Below the pieces are notes generated by a model. The model saw only the letters and a program-made list of their open reading frames with translations, was not told the origin of the DNA and did not search any database. A stretch of DNA of 64,000 nucleotides from an uncultured Bacteroidales bacterium (GTDB taxonomy: Bacteria > Bacteroidota > Bacteroidia > Bacteroidales > P3), in NCBI GenBank assembly GCA_947168665.1, contig CAMVMX010000015.1, positions 1-64,000 of the forward strand. The letters run 5' to 3'. A program made the position numbers and the translations under genes. Positions 28,541 through 35,370 of the stretch are shown here, piece by piece. Every line of letters begins with the position of its first letter. Within the stretch, counting starts at the first letter, position 1.

Positions 28541-29404
28541 ATGATGAAAACACGTGTCTTTATTCTCATATTGACGTTGGCGGCTGCGATGACGGCTTGC
28601 CGCAAAACGGAGAGTATTGTTCCCGTCGGGGTCAATAGCAATTTTTTTGCAGGGGTCTACAACCCTGCCAACAGGGTGCAGGCTCTTTCATGTTCCGAAC
28701 ATGTGGTGGGTGTGGAATGTGGCGACTATGAGCTGCCGGATTGTGTGCAGATGAATTGGCATTGGTCGCCTCAGCATCTCGACAGCATTGAGGTTTATGA
28801 CAGTCGCATCAACACTCCTGGTCCATTGACGGCACGGTACTATTACGACCCGGCAGGGCGTTTGTCACGGGTGGAGTCCGACTATACTGTCTTGAATCAT
28901 GCGTATGATCTCCAGTATGAGGGTTCACATCTGGTGTCGATAGCCGAGACGTATGGGGGACGGCATACGGATTATACATTCGGTTACGATGGCGCGGATT
29001 ATCCCATCAGCCTTACCAGACACGCGCAGGGGCAGTATGCAGAGCTGACGGATACCTACACCCTGCGCTGGCGCGAAGGCAATCTTGTTGCCGCCGTATG
29101 TGGGCCGGACAATAATGCCTATGCCATCGATTCGATCACCTACACCTATTCCAACCACGACAACCCCTTCTGCGGCTTGCTGTCGCCCTACTTTTTCCGA
29201 CAATATTCCATTGTGGATGCCCCGCTCTTCTTCTCAAAGAACATCCCGGTTTCCATCACCTACCACACCGACAACGGCCCCATGCAGGATGTATATTATA
29301 CGCTCCAGTATGAATGTACCGACGGCGTGCCAACCCAGATAGCCCATCGATACTCCAATATGTATTGGTGCGACTATACTGATACCTATAGTCTACGTTA
29401 TTGA
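28541..29404 (+). CDS. Predicted lipoprotein of unknown function
   Basis: A 287-residue lipoprotein. The signal peptide MMKTRVFILILTLAAAMTAC ends in a lipobox at Cys20. The body has many Tyr-rich beta repeats (YYYDPAGRLSRVES, YTFGYDGADYPIS, ITYTYSNHDNPF), a pattern of the DUF4595/RHS-like lipoproteins of Bacteroidales. The function is unknown. An in-frame ATG at 28511 would put ten extra residues before the signal peptide, so 28541 is preferred. A broken relative lies at 34639-35028. The gene is bracketed by inverted copies A and B of the palindromic element. Confidence 0.75.
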   Translation: MMKTRVFILILTLAAAMTACRKTESIVPVGVNSNFFAGVYNPANRVQALSCSEHVVGVECGDYELPDCVQMNWHWSPQHLDSIEVYDSRINTPGPLTARYYYDPAGRLSRVESDYTVLNHAYDLQYEGSHLVSIAETYGGRHTDYTFGYDGADYPISLTRHAQGQYAELTDTYTLRWREGNLVAAVCGPDNNAYAIDSITYTYSNHDNPFCGLLSPYFFRQYSIVDAPLFFSKNIPVSITYHTDNGPMQDVYYTLQYECTDGVPTQIAHRYSNMYWCDYTDTYSLRY

Positions 29405-29576
29405 ATGATAGGTTGTTTGGGATTGTGTATTTCCAAAGAGAAATATGGCAGGTTGGGGATCATATTGCAGATGAGTGTGGTTTTGCCCGATTGACGCGGT
29501 TCGGTTATAGTCGCGATAGGAAAATACCGCAAATTTACTTTGATAGTACTTTCTAAAGTCCTGGTTATTATCGCAT

Positions 29577-29630
29577 AAATATTTTATTATGTAATCTTGC
29601 AATCCAATTTCAAGATTACATAAAATATTT
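29577..29630. repeat. AT-rich 20-bp inverted repeat
   Basis: Left arm 29577-29599 and right arm 29611-29630 pair over 20 bases with one 3-base bulge around an 11-base loop. It may terminate the lipoprotein transcript or be a mobile-element end. Confidence 0.6.
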
Positions 29631-29784
29631 GGAATGCAAGGGAAAAACTTATTACGCTCCGCTCAACTCATTGGGTATAAATGATATTTCTGGATTGACA
29701 TTGTATAGTTTTGGGGGCTACTCTTTTTTGTTGAGGGACATAATGGGCAAGATAGAGATTGCGTCATGACAACAAAAATGATAG

Positions 29785-29933
29785 TGATTATCCGCAATTG
29801 GATGTACAGGAAGTCACGTCTCTTCGAGACGTAAGGTGGTGTCCCCGGTTAGCCGCCGCACTGCGCTATGCTTGTACGGTGTTATTGAAATCATGCCTCA
29901 CCGAGGCATTTCGATGGTAAATACGGATAATTA
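29785..29933. repeat. Dispersed palindromic element, copy B
   Basis: A 149-bp copy inverted relative to copy A. Its left end TGATTATCCGCAATTG and right end ATACGGATAATTA are imperfect inverted repeats. Internal hairpins ACGTCTCTTCGAGACGT and ATGCCTCACCGAGGCAT carry compensatory changes relative to copy A, for example CTTCGAG against CTCGGAG. Confidence 0.85.
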
Positions 29934-30114
29934 TTGCAATGAAAAATCCCTGCCGTGTTGGATTTATTCCGATGCGACAGGGATTTGAATGTTGAGGTAG
30001 AGGTAGGATAAGTGGAATAATACAGCAGGGCAGAGCAATCGTTACAATGAAAAATTAGCTCATCCACTCACTAGTAACATCTACAATAACGTTTTTTAGA
30101 TTCATACATAGGAA

Positions 30115-30822
30115 TTATCTGTAATTACTTATCTGTTTATCAGTACCTTTCGGCTTTGAAATTTTTGGGATAATCTGAATGACAAACCGTTTGTTGTTTT
30201 CTTCAACTTTATGGTCTCTGTTTATACCGTTGAATCCACTTCCTGCAATAATGACCTCTGTGTTATAATGTCGAAGATTTATACCTTTCGAAAGCCAACG
30301 TAGATATAGAGCCAATGCACGACGGTAGCTCAGTTTGTACATTTCGACATTGTCAGCATTGTATGAGTGGTTTTGGAGTTGTTGCCAATGTATAGCTGCA
30401 TTTCCTTCAATGACCAGCTGGAAGCTCATGTCTGGGCTATTGTCGTAAAGTCTTTTCACCAAATGATGTAATGACTTTCCGACTTCATCGACAGTAGATA
30501 GATATTCTGGTTTTATAGCATCATCGAGAGGCTGGAATATTTCAATACCGATGAAATCCTTTGCCACAAACATCTTTTTGTCTTCGACATATTGTAATGC
30601 GGATGACTCGCTAAGCTCTTTAAATTGTGCGTCAAGTTGAAGAATACGTTCTAATTGTTCCTTTTCTGCATTAGCTTGATCTATTGCTTTTATTAGATCT
30701 ATATTGTCGTATTTCATCTTCACTATGCAAACAACAAACAGCACAAACATGATGAAGAACAAACTCGTCATCAAGTCAGAATAGCTTAACCAAAACGAAT
30801 CTTTGTATTTTTCTCTTGCCAT
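30115..30822 (-). CDS. ZorB-like MotB/OmpA-domain motor protein
   Basis: A 235-residue inner-membrane protein anchored to peptidoglycan. Residues 10-23 (FWLSYSDLMTSLFF) carry the MotB/ZorB-type sequence with Asp16 as the likely ion-binding residue, at the start of a single membrane helix (18-36). A short coiled coil (about 42-75) follows, then an OmpA-like domain (about 92-220) with EGNA at 139-142, LSYRRALALYL at 164-174 and NKRFVIQ at 210-216. It would pair with the ZorA-like protein encoded 3 bases upstream as a proton-driven stator or channel. TolR/ExbD is less likely because of the OmpA domain. It is last in the operon. Confidence 0.82.
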   Translation of the reverse strand: MAREKYKDSFWLSYSDLMTSLFFIMFVLFVVCIVKMKYDNIDLIKAIDQANAEKEQLERILQLDAQFKELSESSALQYVEDKKMFVAKDFIGIEIFQPLDDAIKPEYLSTVDEVGKSLHHLVKRLYDNSPDMSFQLVIEGNAAIHWQQLQNHSYNADNVEMYKLSYRRALALYLRWLSKGINLRHYNTEVIIAGSGFNGINRDHKVEENNKRFVIQIIPKISKPKGTDKQISNYR

Positions 30823-30825
30823 AGT

Positions 30826-32325
30826 TTATTTTTGTATGTCTTTGATGGCCTTGGTCATTGCATCAACAGCTCTTAGTGTAGATTTGTGCAATTCAATTGA
30901 TTCTTGTTGAGCATCTTTATAGTCTTTACGTAGATAAAGTATTTCGCCCTTCAAGTCTTTATAGCATTCAGCTTGGACTTGGGTATATTGAACCATTTCA
31001 GAAAGGACTGCTTTCATCTTTTCAAATGTGTCAAAGAACTCCTTGTTGTCATTCACAAAGTTTTGTATATATTCAGTAGAAGCAGTCAATTGTGTAGAAA
31101 GACTCTCGGAAACCTGCTTCCCCTCTGAAATAAACATATCAAACTCCTTACGCCAGACATCACGTGCCTCAGAGCCTGTTGGGAAGTGGGTGGTTATAGC
31201 CTCTTGAAACACTCTTTGCAGTTCGGCTGTCTTATTTTGATTACTTACCACAATTGAAAGACCTGCCGAAAACTCATCGAACTTGCCAAGAAGAGTTTGT
31301 ATCTGACCAACAACGCCAGAGACATTAGTAATTGTTGTGTTCAGCTGTTGTTGATAAGTTTGGAAGACGGCAAGGGAATCAGAAGAATCTTTTAACTGCA
31401 AGAATGTCTCAGCAATCTTGTTTGCAGTTCTTGTTAAACTTAGTTTATTAATCTCTTCCAATACCAAATGCTGCTTCTCCAGATTATCATTGAGTAGTGC
31501 TGCGGAGTCAGCATAGGCATCCAGGTTGCGTCCAAACTTATCAACGAAATGGCCAAGTACTCCACGCAAAGAGTTAAGGCTTGAGGCCATGCTATTTGAC
31601 AAGAGAGGCATTAGCTCTCTACGAAGGAAATCCATGTATTCCTCTTTCCCTTCATTAGATTTAGAAACAGCTTTCTTATAAGTCAAGGCACTATTGGTCA
31701 CGGTAAATCCAAGCCCAAGGAAACTTGCACTCATTGCTACAACAATACCGTATAATAAATGCTGTAAGCCAGTAAGTTCGCCATTGGGGCCAAATATTTC
31801 TGTAAAATCGATGCCCCATAAGCCAGTAATAATTCCTATGAATGTTCCTGCTAATCCTAAATAAAGTGGAACATTTAGGCTGTTATGAATTTCGTCCTCC
31901 AAGGCATTCTTTTGGTTGTCACAAATGTCTTCAAGGATTCCAAGGTCTGCACTTGTGCCAGTATTCTTACACAGGTACTCGTTAGTTCTGTTTACAATTA
32001 CGCCGAAACGCCCATCGGACTGTTTTTTCCCAGATAATGCGAGTAACGACAGGTCTGTATAGTCTATATTGTCGTCTTCACCATCTTCTGACTTTACGTG
32101 CCGATTAGGAATGTTCGACAAAAACTTCTGTAGGGCACTCTTTGAGCGTAACACGTTCGGAGTGAGAGAAGTTTCCTTCAGAAATAGTTTCCCAACATCA
32201 TCAAACAAATTGCCGAGTTCGCCAATTTTTGCTTTAGTATGTAAAAAACTTGTAATTTGTAGGATGATGACAATTGCAACAACTATCAGTGCCACAATTA
32301 AGCCAATATATTCTTTAAATTCCAT
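30826..32325 (-). CDS. ZorA-like MotA/ExbB-family motor protein with long tail
   Basis: A 499-residue membrane protein. Helices lie at about 6-26, 152-172 (LYLGLAGTFIGIITGLWGI, with the MotA/TolQ/ExbB-type GTFIG) and 186-208 (LYGIVVAMSASFLGLGFTVT). The remaining 290 residues are Gln/Lys/Glu-rich and helical, a probable coiled-coil cytoplasmic tail. In Zorya systems ZorA has such a tail, which passes the membrane signal to cytosolic effectors. Flagellar MotA and TolQ/ExbB lack it. The gene starts 12 bases after the DUF6939-like gene and is translated just before the ZorB-like gene. AT-rich composition sets it apart from the core genes. Confidence 0.82.
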   Translation of the reverse strand: MEFKEYIGLIVALIVVAIVIILQITSFLHTKAKIGELGNLFDDVGKLFLKETSLTPNVLRSKSALQKFLSNIPNRHVKSEDGEDDNIDYTDLSLLALSGKKQSDGRFGVIVNRTNEYLCKNTGTSADLGILEDICDNQKNALEDEIHNSLNVPLYLGLAGTFIGIITGLWGIDFTEIFGPNGELTGLQHLLYGIVVAMSASFLGLGFTVTNSALTYKKAVSKSNEGKEEYMDFLRRELMPLLSNSMASSLNSLRGVLGHFVDKFGRNLDAYADSAALLNDNLEKQHLVLEEINKLSLTRTANKIAETFLQLKDSSDSLAVFQTYQQQLNTTITNVSGVVGQIQTLLGKFDEFSAGLSIVVSNQNKTAELQRVFQEAITTHFPTGSEARDVWRKEFDMFISEGKQVSESLSTQLTASTEYIQNFVNDNKEFFDTFEKMKAVLSEMVQYTQVQAECYKDLKGEILYLRKDYKDAQQESIELHKSTLRAVDAMTKAIKDIQK

Positions 32326-32337
32326 AGGTGATATTAG

Positions 32338-33033
32338 TTATTTGTTGTTAAATATGCTTGCGTTTTGCTCTTTTCTCTGCTTTTTCGTTTTCTTCTTGAT
32401 TTCTTTTCTTTGCTCCTTGTCCCGCAGTTTTTTTTGTTCTAGTTCATCTCGAGTCATTGGCAGATAACCATCTATTCCTTCTGGATAATTGCCCTCAATG
32501 TATAACTTTACTAAGCCTGCATGAGATAAAGGCTTTGAGATGTCTCTGAAATCAATGTTGATGTTATAGTCTAAAAGCACAATGTCTTGAATCTTGCTTT
32601 GCTCTTTTATACGTTCCACTACATGATGCACTTTTGGAACGTTGTCAAGAACCCACTTGTATGTAGGCAAGTATATCAACATCCGAGCCTCGAAATAGCC
32701 GAGAAGTTCTGTGCCGTATGCTCCTTTGCGATGGCCTTTAGGCATTCCATATCTGCGCACTGTTCGTTTCAAGTTGTGCATTGTGTCGTTTTTGAATGTT
32801 TCGAAATCGACATCTGCACCGTCAAAGACTTTCAGACCTTGCCAAACAGCCTCTACACAAGTGGCTGTCAATCCTTCTGTAAAAGGTATCGGAATATTCC
32901 TGTGCGGATAAAAAGGACTCAGGATTTGAGCATATCTCATATTAGACGTTGAGGTGATATCCAATATGGCAGCATTAGGAAAATCCTCTTTTACCTTCTC
33001 CAGCTTTCGCTTTTTATTTACTATGTATATCAT
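32338..33033 (-). CDS. Uncharacterised protein resembling DUF6939, with Lys-rich tail
   Basis: A 231-residue cytosolic protein. The body (residues 1-190) has the pattern I associate with DUF6939: SPFYPHRNIPIPF, EAVWQGLKVF, KRTVRRYG, GTELLGYFEARMLIYLPTY and LSHAGLVKLYIEGNYP. The biochemical role of the family is unknown. Residues 195-231 form a highly charged Lys/Arg/Glu tail that I would not expect in the family and that could pair with the coiled coil of the DarT-like partner. Its ATG overlaps the end of that gene by four bases, so the two are translationally coupled. It shows no macrodomain signs, so it is not a DarG-type antitoxin by sequence. Confidence 0.7.
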   Translation of the reverse strand: MIYIVNKKRKLEKVKEDFPNAAILDITSTSNMRYAQILSPFYPHRNIPIPFTEGLTATCVEAVWQGLKVFDGADVDFETFKNDTMHNLKRTVRRYGMPKGHRKGAYGTELLGYFEARMLIYLPTYKWVLDNVPKVHHVVERIKEQSKIQDIVLLDYNINIDFRDISKPLSHAGLVKLYIEGNYPEGIDGYLPMTRDELEQKKLRDKEQRKEIKKKTKKQRKEQNASIFNNK

Positions 33034-34268
33034 ATATTTTCAATGTATTTTAATGGAATGAATGTTTTAACCATTACTTCTGCCTGATGGGGTTTGAAAT
33101 ACGGGTCTTCACTTCTTAGATAGTGCATTCTGGTGGCATCAAAATTTACCATTTGTAGATGTTCCAATGTCTTTCCATGTTTATGGCGTTTGTCTGTGGC
33201 ATTCATGTCAGAGAATTGGGTGTCTTTCAATAATGCTACATCAATTTTGATTCTGAGAACAACAATATTACTACCAGATTGTTGTAGCCTATATTTCATT
33301 GGATGGTCATCGCAGAAGCTCAGTCTCACATAATCTTCAAGGCCGTATTTTTTGTCAAGTTCGCGTGAATCATGATCTCCTCCCTGACAGGGTATCTTTA
33401 TATCATGAGTGTGACAGTAGTGCCATGATAAAAGGCCTCCGTGGCTCTTTATTGAGGGAATATTACGACAGTCTGTGAAATGATATAAATATCTCACGTG
33501 GTGATTGTCAAGTACTTGTTTAAAGCTCTGCCAGTTTTCTTTCAGATCTGAGGACAGAGACATCAAGCGTTGTTTCTCAGATCGCTCGGCCAGCTCTTTT
33601 TTTCGGGCTTCATCAGCCAAACGCTGCCTCTCTGCTTCACGCCTTTCTCTTTCTTTCCTTTTTTGTTCCTCTTTTTCCCTACGTGCTTTTTCTTCTGCTT
33701 CCTTCAGTTTCTTTTCTTCCGCTTCTTTACGGCGCTTTTCTTCGGCTAATCTCGCAAGTTCTTCTCTCTCCAGCTCCGCTACAAGTTTTGCGTATCTGTT
33801 TTGCAAATCCTGATATTTCTGACGGATAGAGGAGTCTTTGACTTTCGCTATCTTGTCAAGAATCTCATCAAGTATAGCCTTGGCCTCATCCTTTCTTCGC
33901 CCATTTATTGATCTCTCAATGTTTGTTAACGACTGCATAGCTACTTCTTCGAGCAGCTTTAACTCGTGAGCTTCTTTTTGGAGACGTTCTTCCTTTAACC
34001 TCTTTAAACTCAAAATTCTCCCAAATGAGTATGGATGAAAAACATTCACAGTGTTTCCTCCTTTATCATGTAGAGGTTTAAGGGTATACCAGTCAGTTGG
34101 CGATGCTTTAATCTTCTCTTTTTCCCTTATAACGTCTTTTTCTCGCTCGTTAAGATTTGAATAAGACCGTTCTCTTTCACCAGTTTTGTCGTGAATTGGT
34201 GACTTTTTAATGTGTTTGAGTATTCTTTTTAACCAGATAAGCATCTTTTGTAGTATAGAATCTGTCAT
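33030..34268 (-). CDS. DarT-like ADP-ribosyltransferase fused to a long coiled coil
   Basis: A 412-residue protein. Residues 1-85 are unassigned and contain a hydrophobic, basic stretch (ILQKMLIWLKRILKHI). Residues about 85-245 are an extreme Glu/Lys/Arg coiled coil. Residues 258-412 match DarT/DUF4433: YLYHFTDCRNIPSIKSHGGL at the start, R302 and DYVRLSF..DHPMKY (compare DYVPFYF..PMLY in DarT), and the closing AEVMVKTFIPLKYI with Glu397 at the catalytic position. DarT enzymes ADP-ribosylate thymidines in single-stranded DNA and block phage replication. The coiled-coil fusion and the lack of an adjacent DarG macrodomain protein are unusual. It is first in the four-gene operon. Confidence 0.8.
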   Translation of the reverse strand: MTDSILQKMLIWLKRILKHIKKSPIHDKTGERERSYSNLNEREKDVIREKEKIKASPTDWYTLKPLHDKGGNTVNVFHPYSFGRILSLKRLKEERLQKEAHELKLLEEVAMQSLTNIERSINGRRKDEAKAILDEILDKIAKVKDSSIRQKYQDLQNRYAKLVAELEREELARLAEEKRRKEAEEKKLKEAEEKARREKEEQKRKERERREAERQRLADEARKKELAERSEKQRLMSLSSDLKENWQSFKQVLDNHHVRYLYHFTDCRNIPSIKSHGGLLSWHYCHTHDIKIPCQGGDHDSRELDKKYGLEDYVRLSFCDDHPMKYRLQQSGSNIVVLRIKIDVALLKDTQFSDMNATDKRHKHGKTLEHLQMVNFDATRMHYLRSEDPYFKPHQAEVMVKTFIPLKYIENI

Positions 34269-34326
34269 ATCCTTATGACGGATTCCCTACGCCAAAAATT
34301 CTATGAATCCAACAGATAGAAACATA

Positions 34327-34591
34327 TAAAAAGAAGCGCGGGAATCTGTCACTTTGCTTATCCCGCGTGTGAGGCTCTCGCATTGCCTTTAGCTCAGAAT
34401 AAGCAATGCCGAAGCCCACGCGTTACGGATATAGTAGAACAACTATATACCAACCATGGACATTGAACATTGCGTTATTGCGGAGCTAATTAGAATTTGC
34501 GAGATTCACACGCCGCAGATAAAACGCCGTTACAACGTCTTTAATATGTCCTGTCGTCCACCCCTCGCCCTTGCGGGCTTCGGTGTAAACG
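34327..34591 (-). ncRNA. Candidate structured RNA upstream of the DarT-like operon
   Basis: About 265 nt bounded by a consensus promoter and an intrinsic terminator, ending some 60 nt before the DarT-like start codon. On the transcript a long hairpin pairs GUGGGCUUCGGCAUUGC with GCAAUGCGAGAGCCUCAC (+ positions 34403-34419 with 34369-34386). A 7-bp stem lies at 34429-34435/34442-34448, and an 8-bp long-range helix pairs GCGUGUGA with UCACACGC (34506-34513 with 34365-34372). A GCCC/GGGC hairpin sits near the 5' end. The right part also reads as a short peptide in one frame, but that frame crosses the promoter. It may be a free small RNA or a leader that controls read-through. No Rfam family was recognised. 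Confidence 0.65.
34328..34368 (-). terminator. Intrinsic terminator of the candidate RNA
   Basis: On the minus strand CGCGGGA pairs with TCCCGCG (34361-34367 with 34337-34343), plus a closing wobble pair, and is followed by CTTCTTTTT. Its left arm overlaps by three bases the segment used in the long-range helix, so the two structures may compete. Confidence 0.75.
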
Positions 34592-34597
34592 ACGATG

Positions 34598-34627
34598 CAA
34601 AGATACAACTTTTCCGCCAAACGGCAA
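34598..34627 (-). promoter_or_regulatory. Promoter of the candidate RNA / DarT-like operon
   Basis: The minus strand has TTG (complement of 34625-34627), exactly 19 bases, then TATCTTTG (complement of 34598-34605). This is a full match to the Bacteroidota housekeeping promoter. Transcription should start near 34591, over 320 bases before the DarT-like start codon. Confidence 0.7.
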
Positions 34628-34638
34628 GAAAAAAATGA

Positions 34639-35028
34639 TTGCAGAATACTCATTTCTTCGAAAAATGGTTCCAACTCAAAAAAAGCCTACTCTGGGAAGG
34701 CGACAACATCACTAAATTTGTCATGACCAGCACTGCCGCCGATGTCGTTGTCGAAATAATCTATGCCTACGACAACAAGAACAACCCCTACCGTGGATTG
34801 ACCAGTATGCTTTTCGGCCCTGATTATTTTAATGAGTGAGGCAGTGCCAACAATCTCGTGTTCGACAGCATCAGTATTACGGGTGAGCCACCCATCAACG
34901 ACGGTTTGAGATACACCTATGAATACGACGGACAGTGGCCTACACAACGCACGTATACACTCGATGTGAGTACGCCAGTCGTTACAAGTCGGTTAACGAC
35001 CCAAGTCTATTACGAATACAAGAACTGA
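34639..35028 (+). pseudogene. Truncated lipoprotein-family pseudogene
   Basis: A 130-codon frame with an internal TGA at 34837-34839 and no start or signal peptide. Its product (SLLWEGDNITKFV, IIYAYDNKNNPYRGL, LRYTYEYDGQWPTQRTYTL) has the Tyr-rich DUF4595-like repeats also seen in the intact lipoprotein at 28541-29404. The 5' part is missing exactly where the leftward promoter begins, which suggests the accessory segment replaced it. A terminator remains downstream. Confidence 0.75.
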
Positions 35029-35144
35029 CATGAACTGTTGTCACAGTTTTTATCTGTGGCACCAACATGGGAGGTGTCGTTATTCCGCTATGGCGTGAGA
35101 GTCCCGATAAGCGGGTAGTCACCCTCTTCCCTCAGCAAATTGGC

Positions 35145-35185
35145 GGGGAAGTCTGTTCGATACGGCTTCCCCTTTATTCTTTTTT
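35145..35185 (+). terminator. Intrinsic terminator downstream of the pseudogene
   Basis: GGGGAAG (35145-35151) pairs with CTTCCCC (35166-35172), followed by TTTATTCTTTTTT. The rest of the 340-base gap before the OstA-like gene shows no gene. Confidence 0.65.
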
Positions 35186-35340
35186 GAGGGTTTTGGTTGT
35201 GACCACCAATCCCACCACATCGGCACGCAGTATATGCCAAGCAACGTCGTCGAAGGTCATTGTTCCAAATACATTGCTCGAACCATTGCGACGTTTGCCC
35301 GGCAGCTGTGGCTGATTTTCGATATATAAAAAAACTTTCG

Positions 35341-35348
35341 TATCTTTG
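35341..35348 (+). promoter_or_regulatory. -7 box for the OstA-like gene
   Basis: TATCTTTG, an exact consensus match, 22 bases before the ATG at 35371. It excludes the upstream in-frame start at 35260. Confidence 0.6.
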
Positions 35349-35370
35349 CAATTTTGAGAAAGCACGACGC

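Larger units (their letters stand above)
29405..30114. other. Gene-free region left of the ZorAB-like operon
   Basis: About 710 bases without a credible gene. It contains an AT-rich hairpin (29577-29630) and copy B of the palindromic element (29785-29933). The last 180 bases show nothing recognisable, and I could not place a terminator for the leftward operon ending at 30115. Confidence 0.5.

Noticed and set aside
30115-32325. Reading the membrane pair as TolQ/TolR, ExbB/ExbD or a flagellar stator
   Set aside because: No TonB, Tol or flagellar genes are near. The OmpA-type domain excludes ExbD/TolR, and the 290-residue tail excludes MotA and ExbB.
32338-33033. DUF6939-like protein as a DarG macrodomain antitoxin
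   Set aside because: No macrodomain motifs were found, and the conserved segments match a different family.
34486-34674. 62-codon minus-strand frame inside the candidate RNA
   Set aside because: It starts upstream of the promoter and ends in the RNA, so it could not be translated in full from that transcript; it probably reflects the RNA sequence read as protein.
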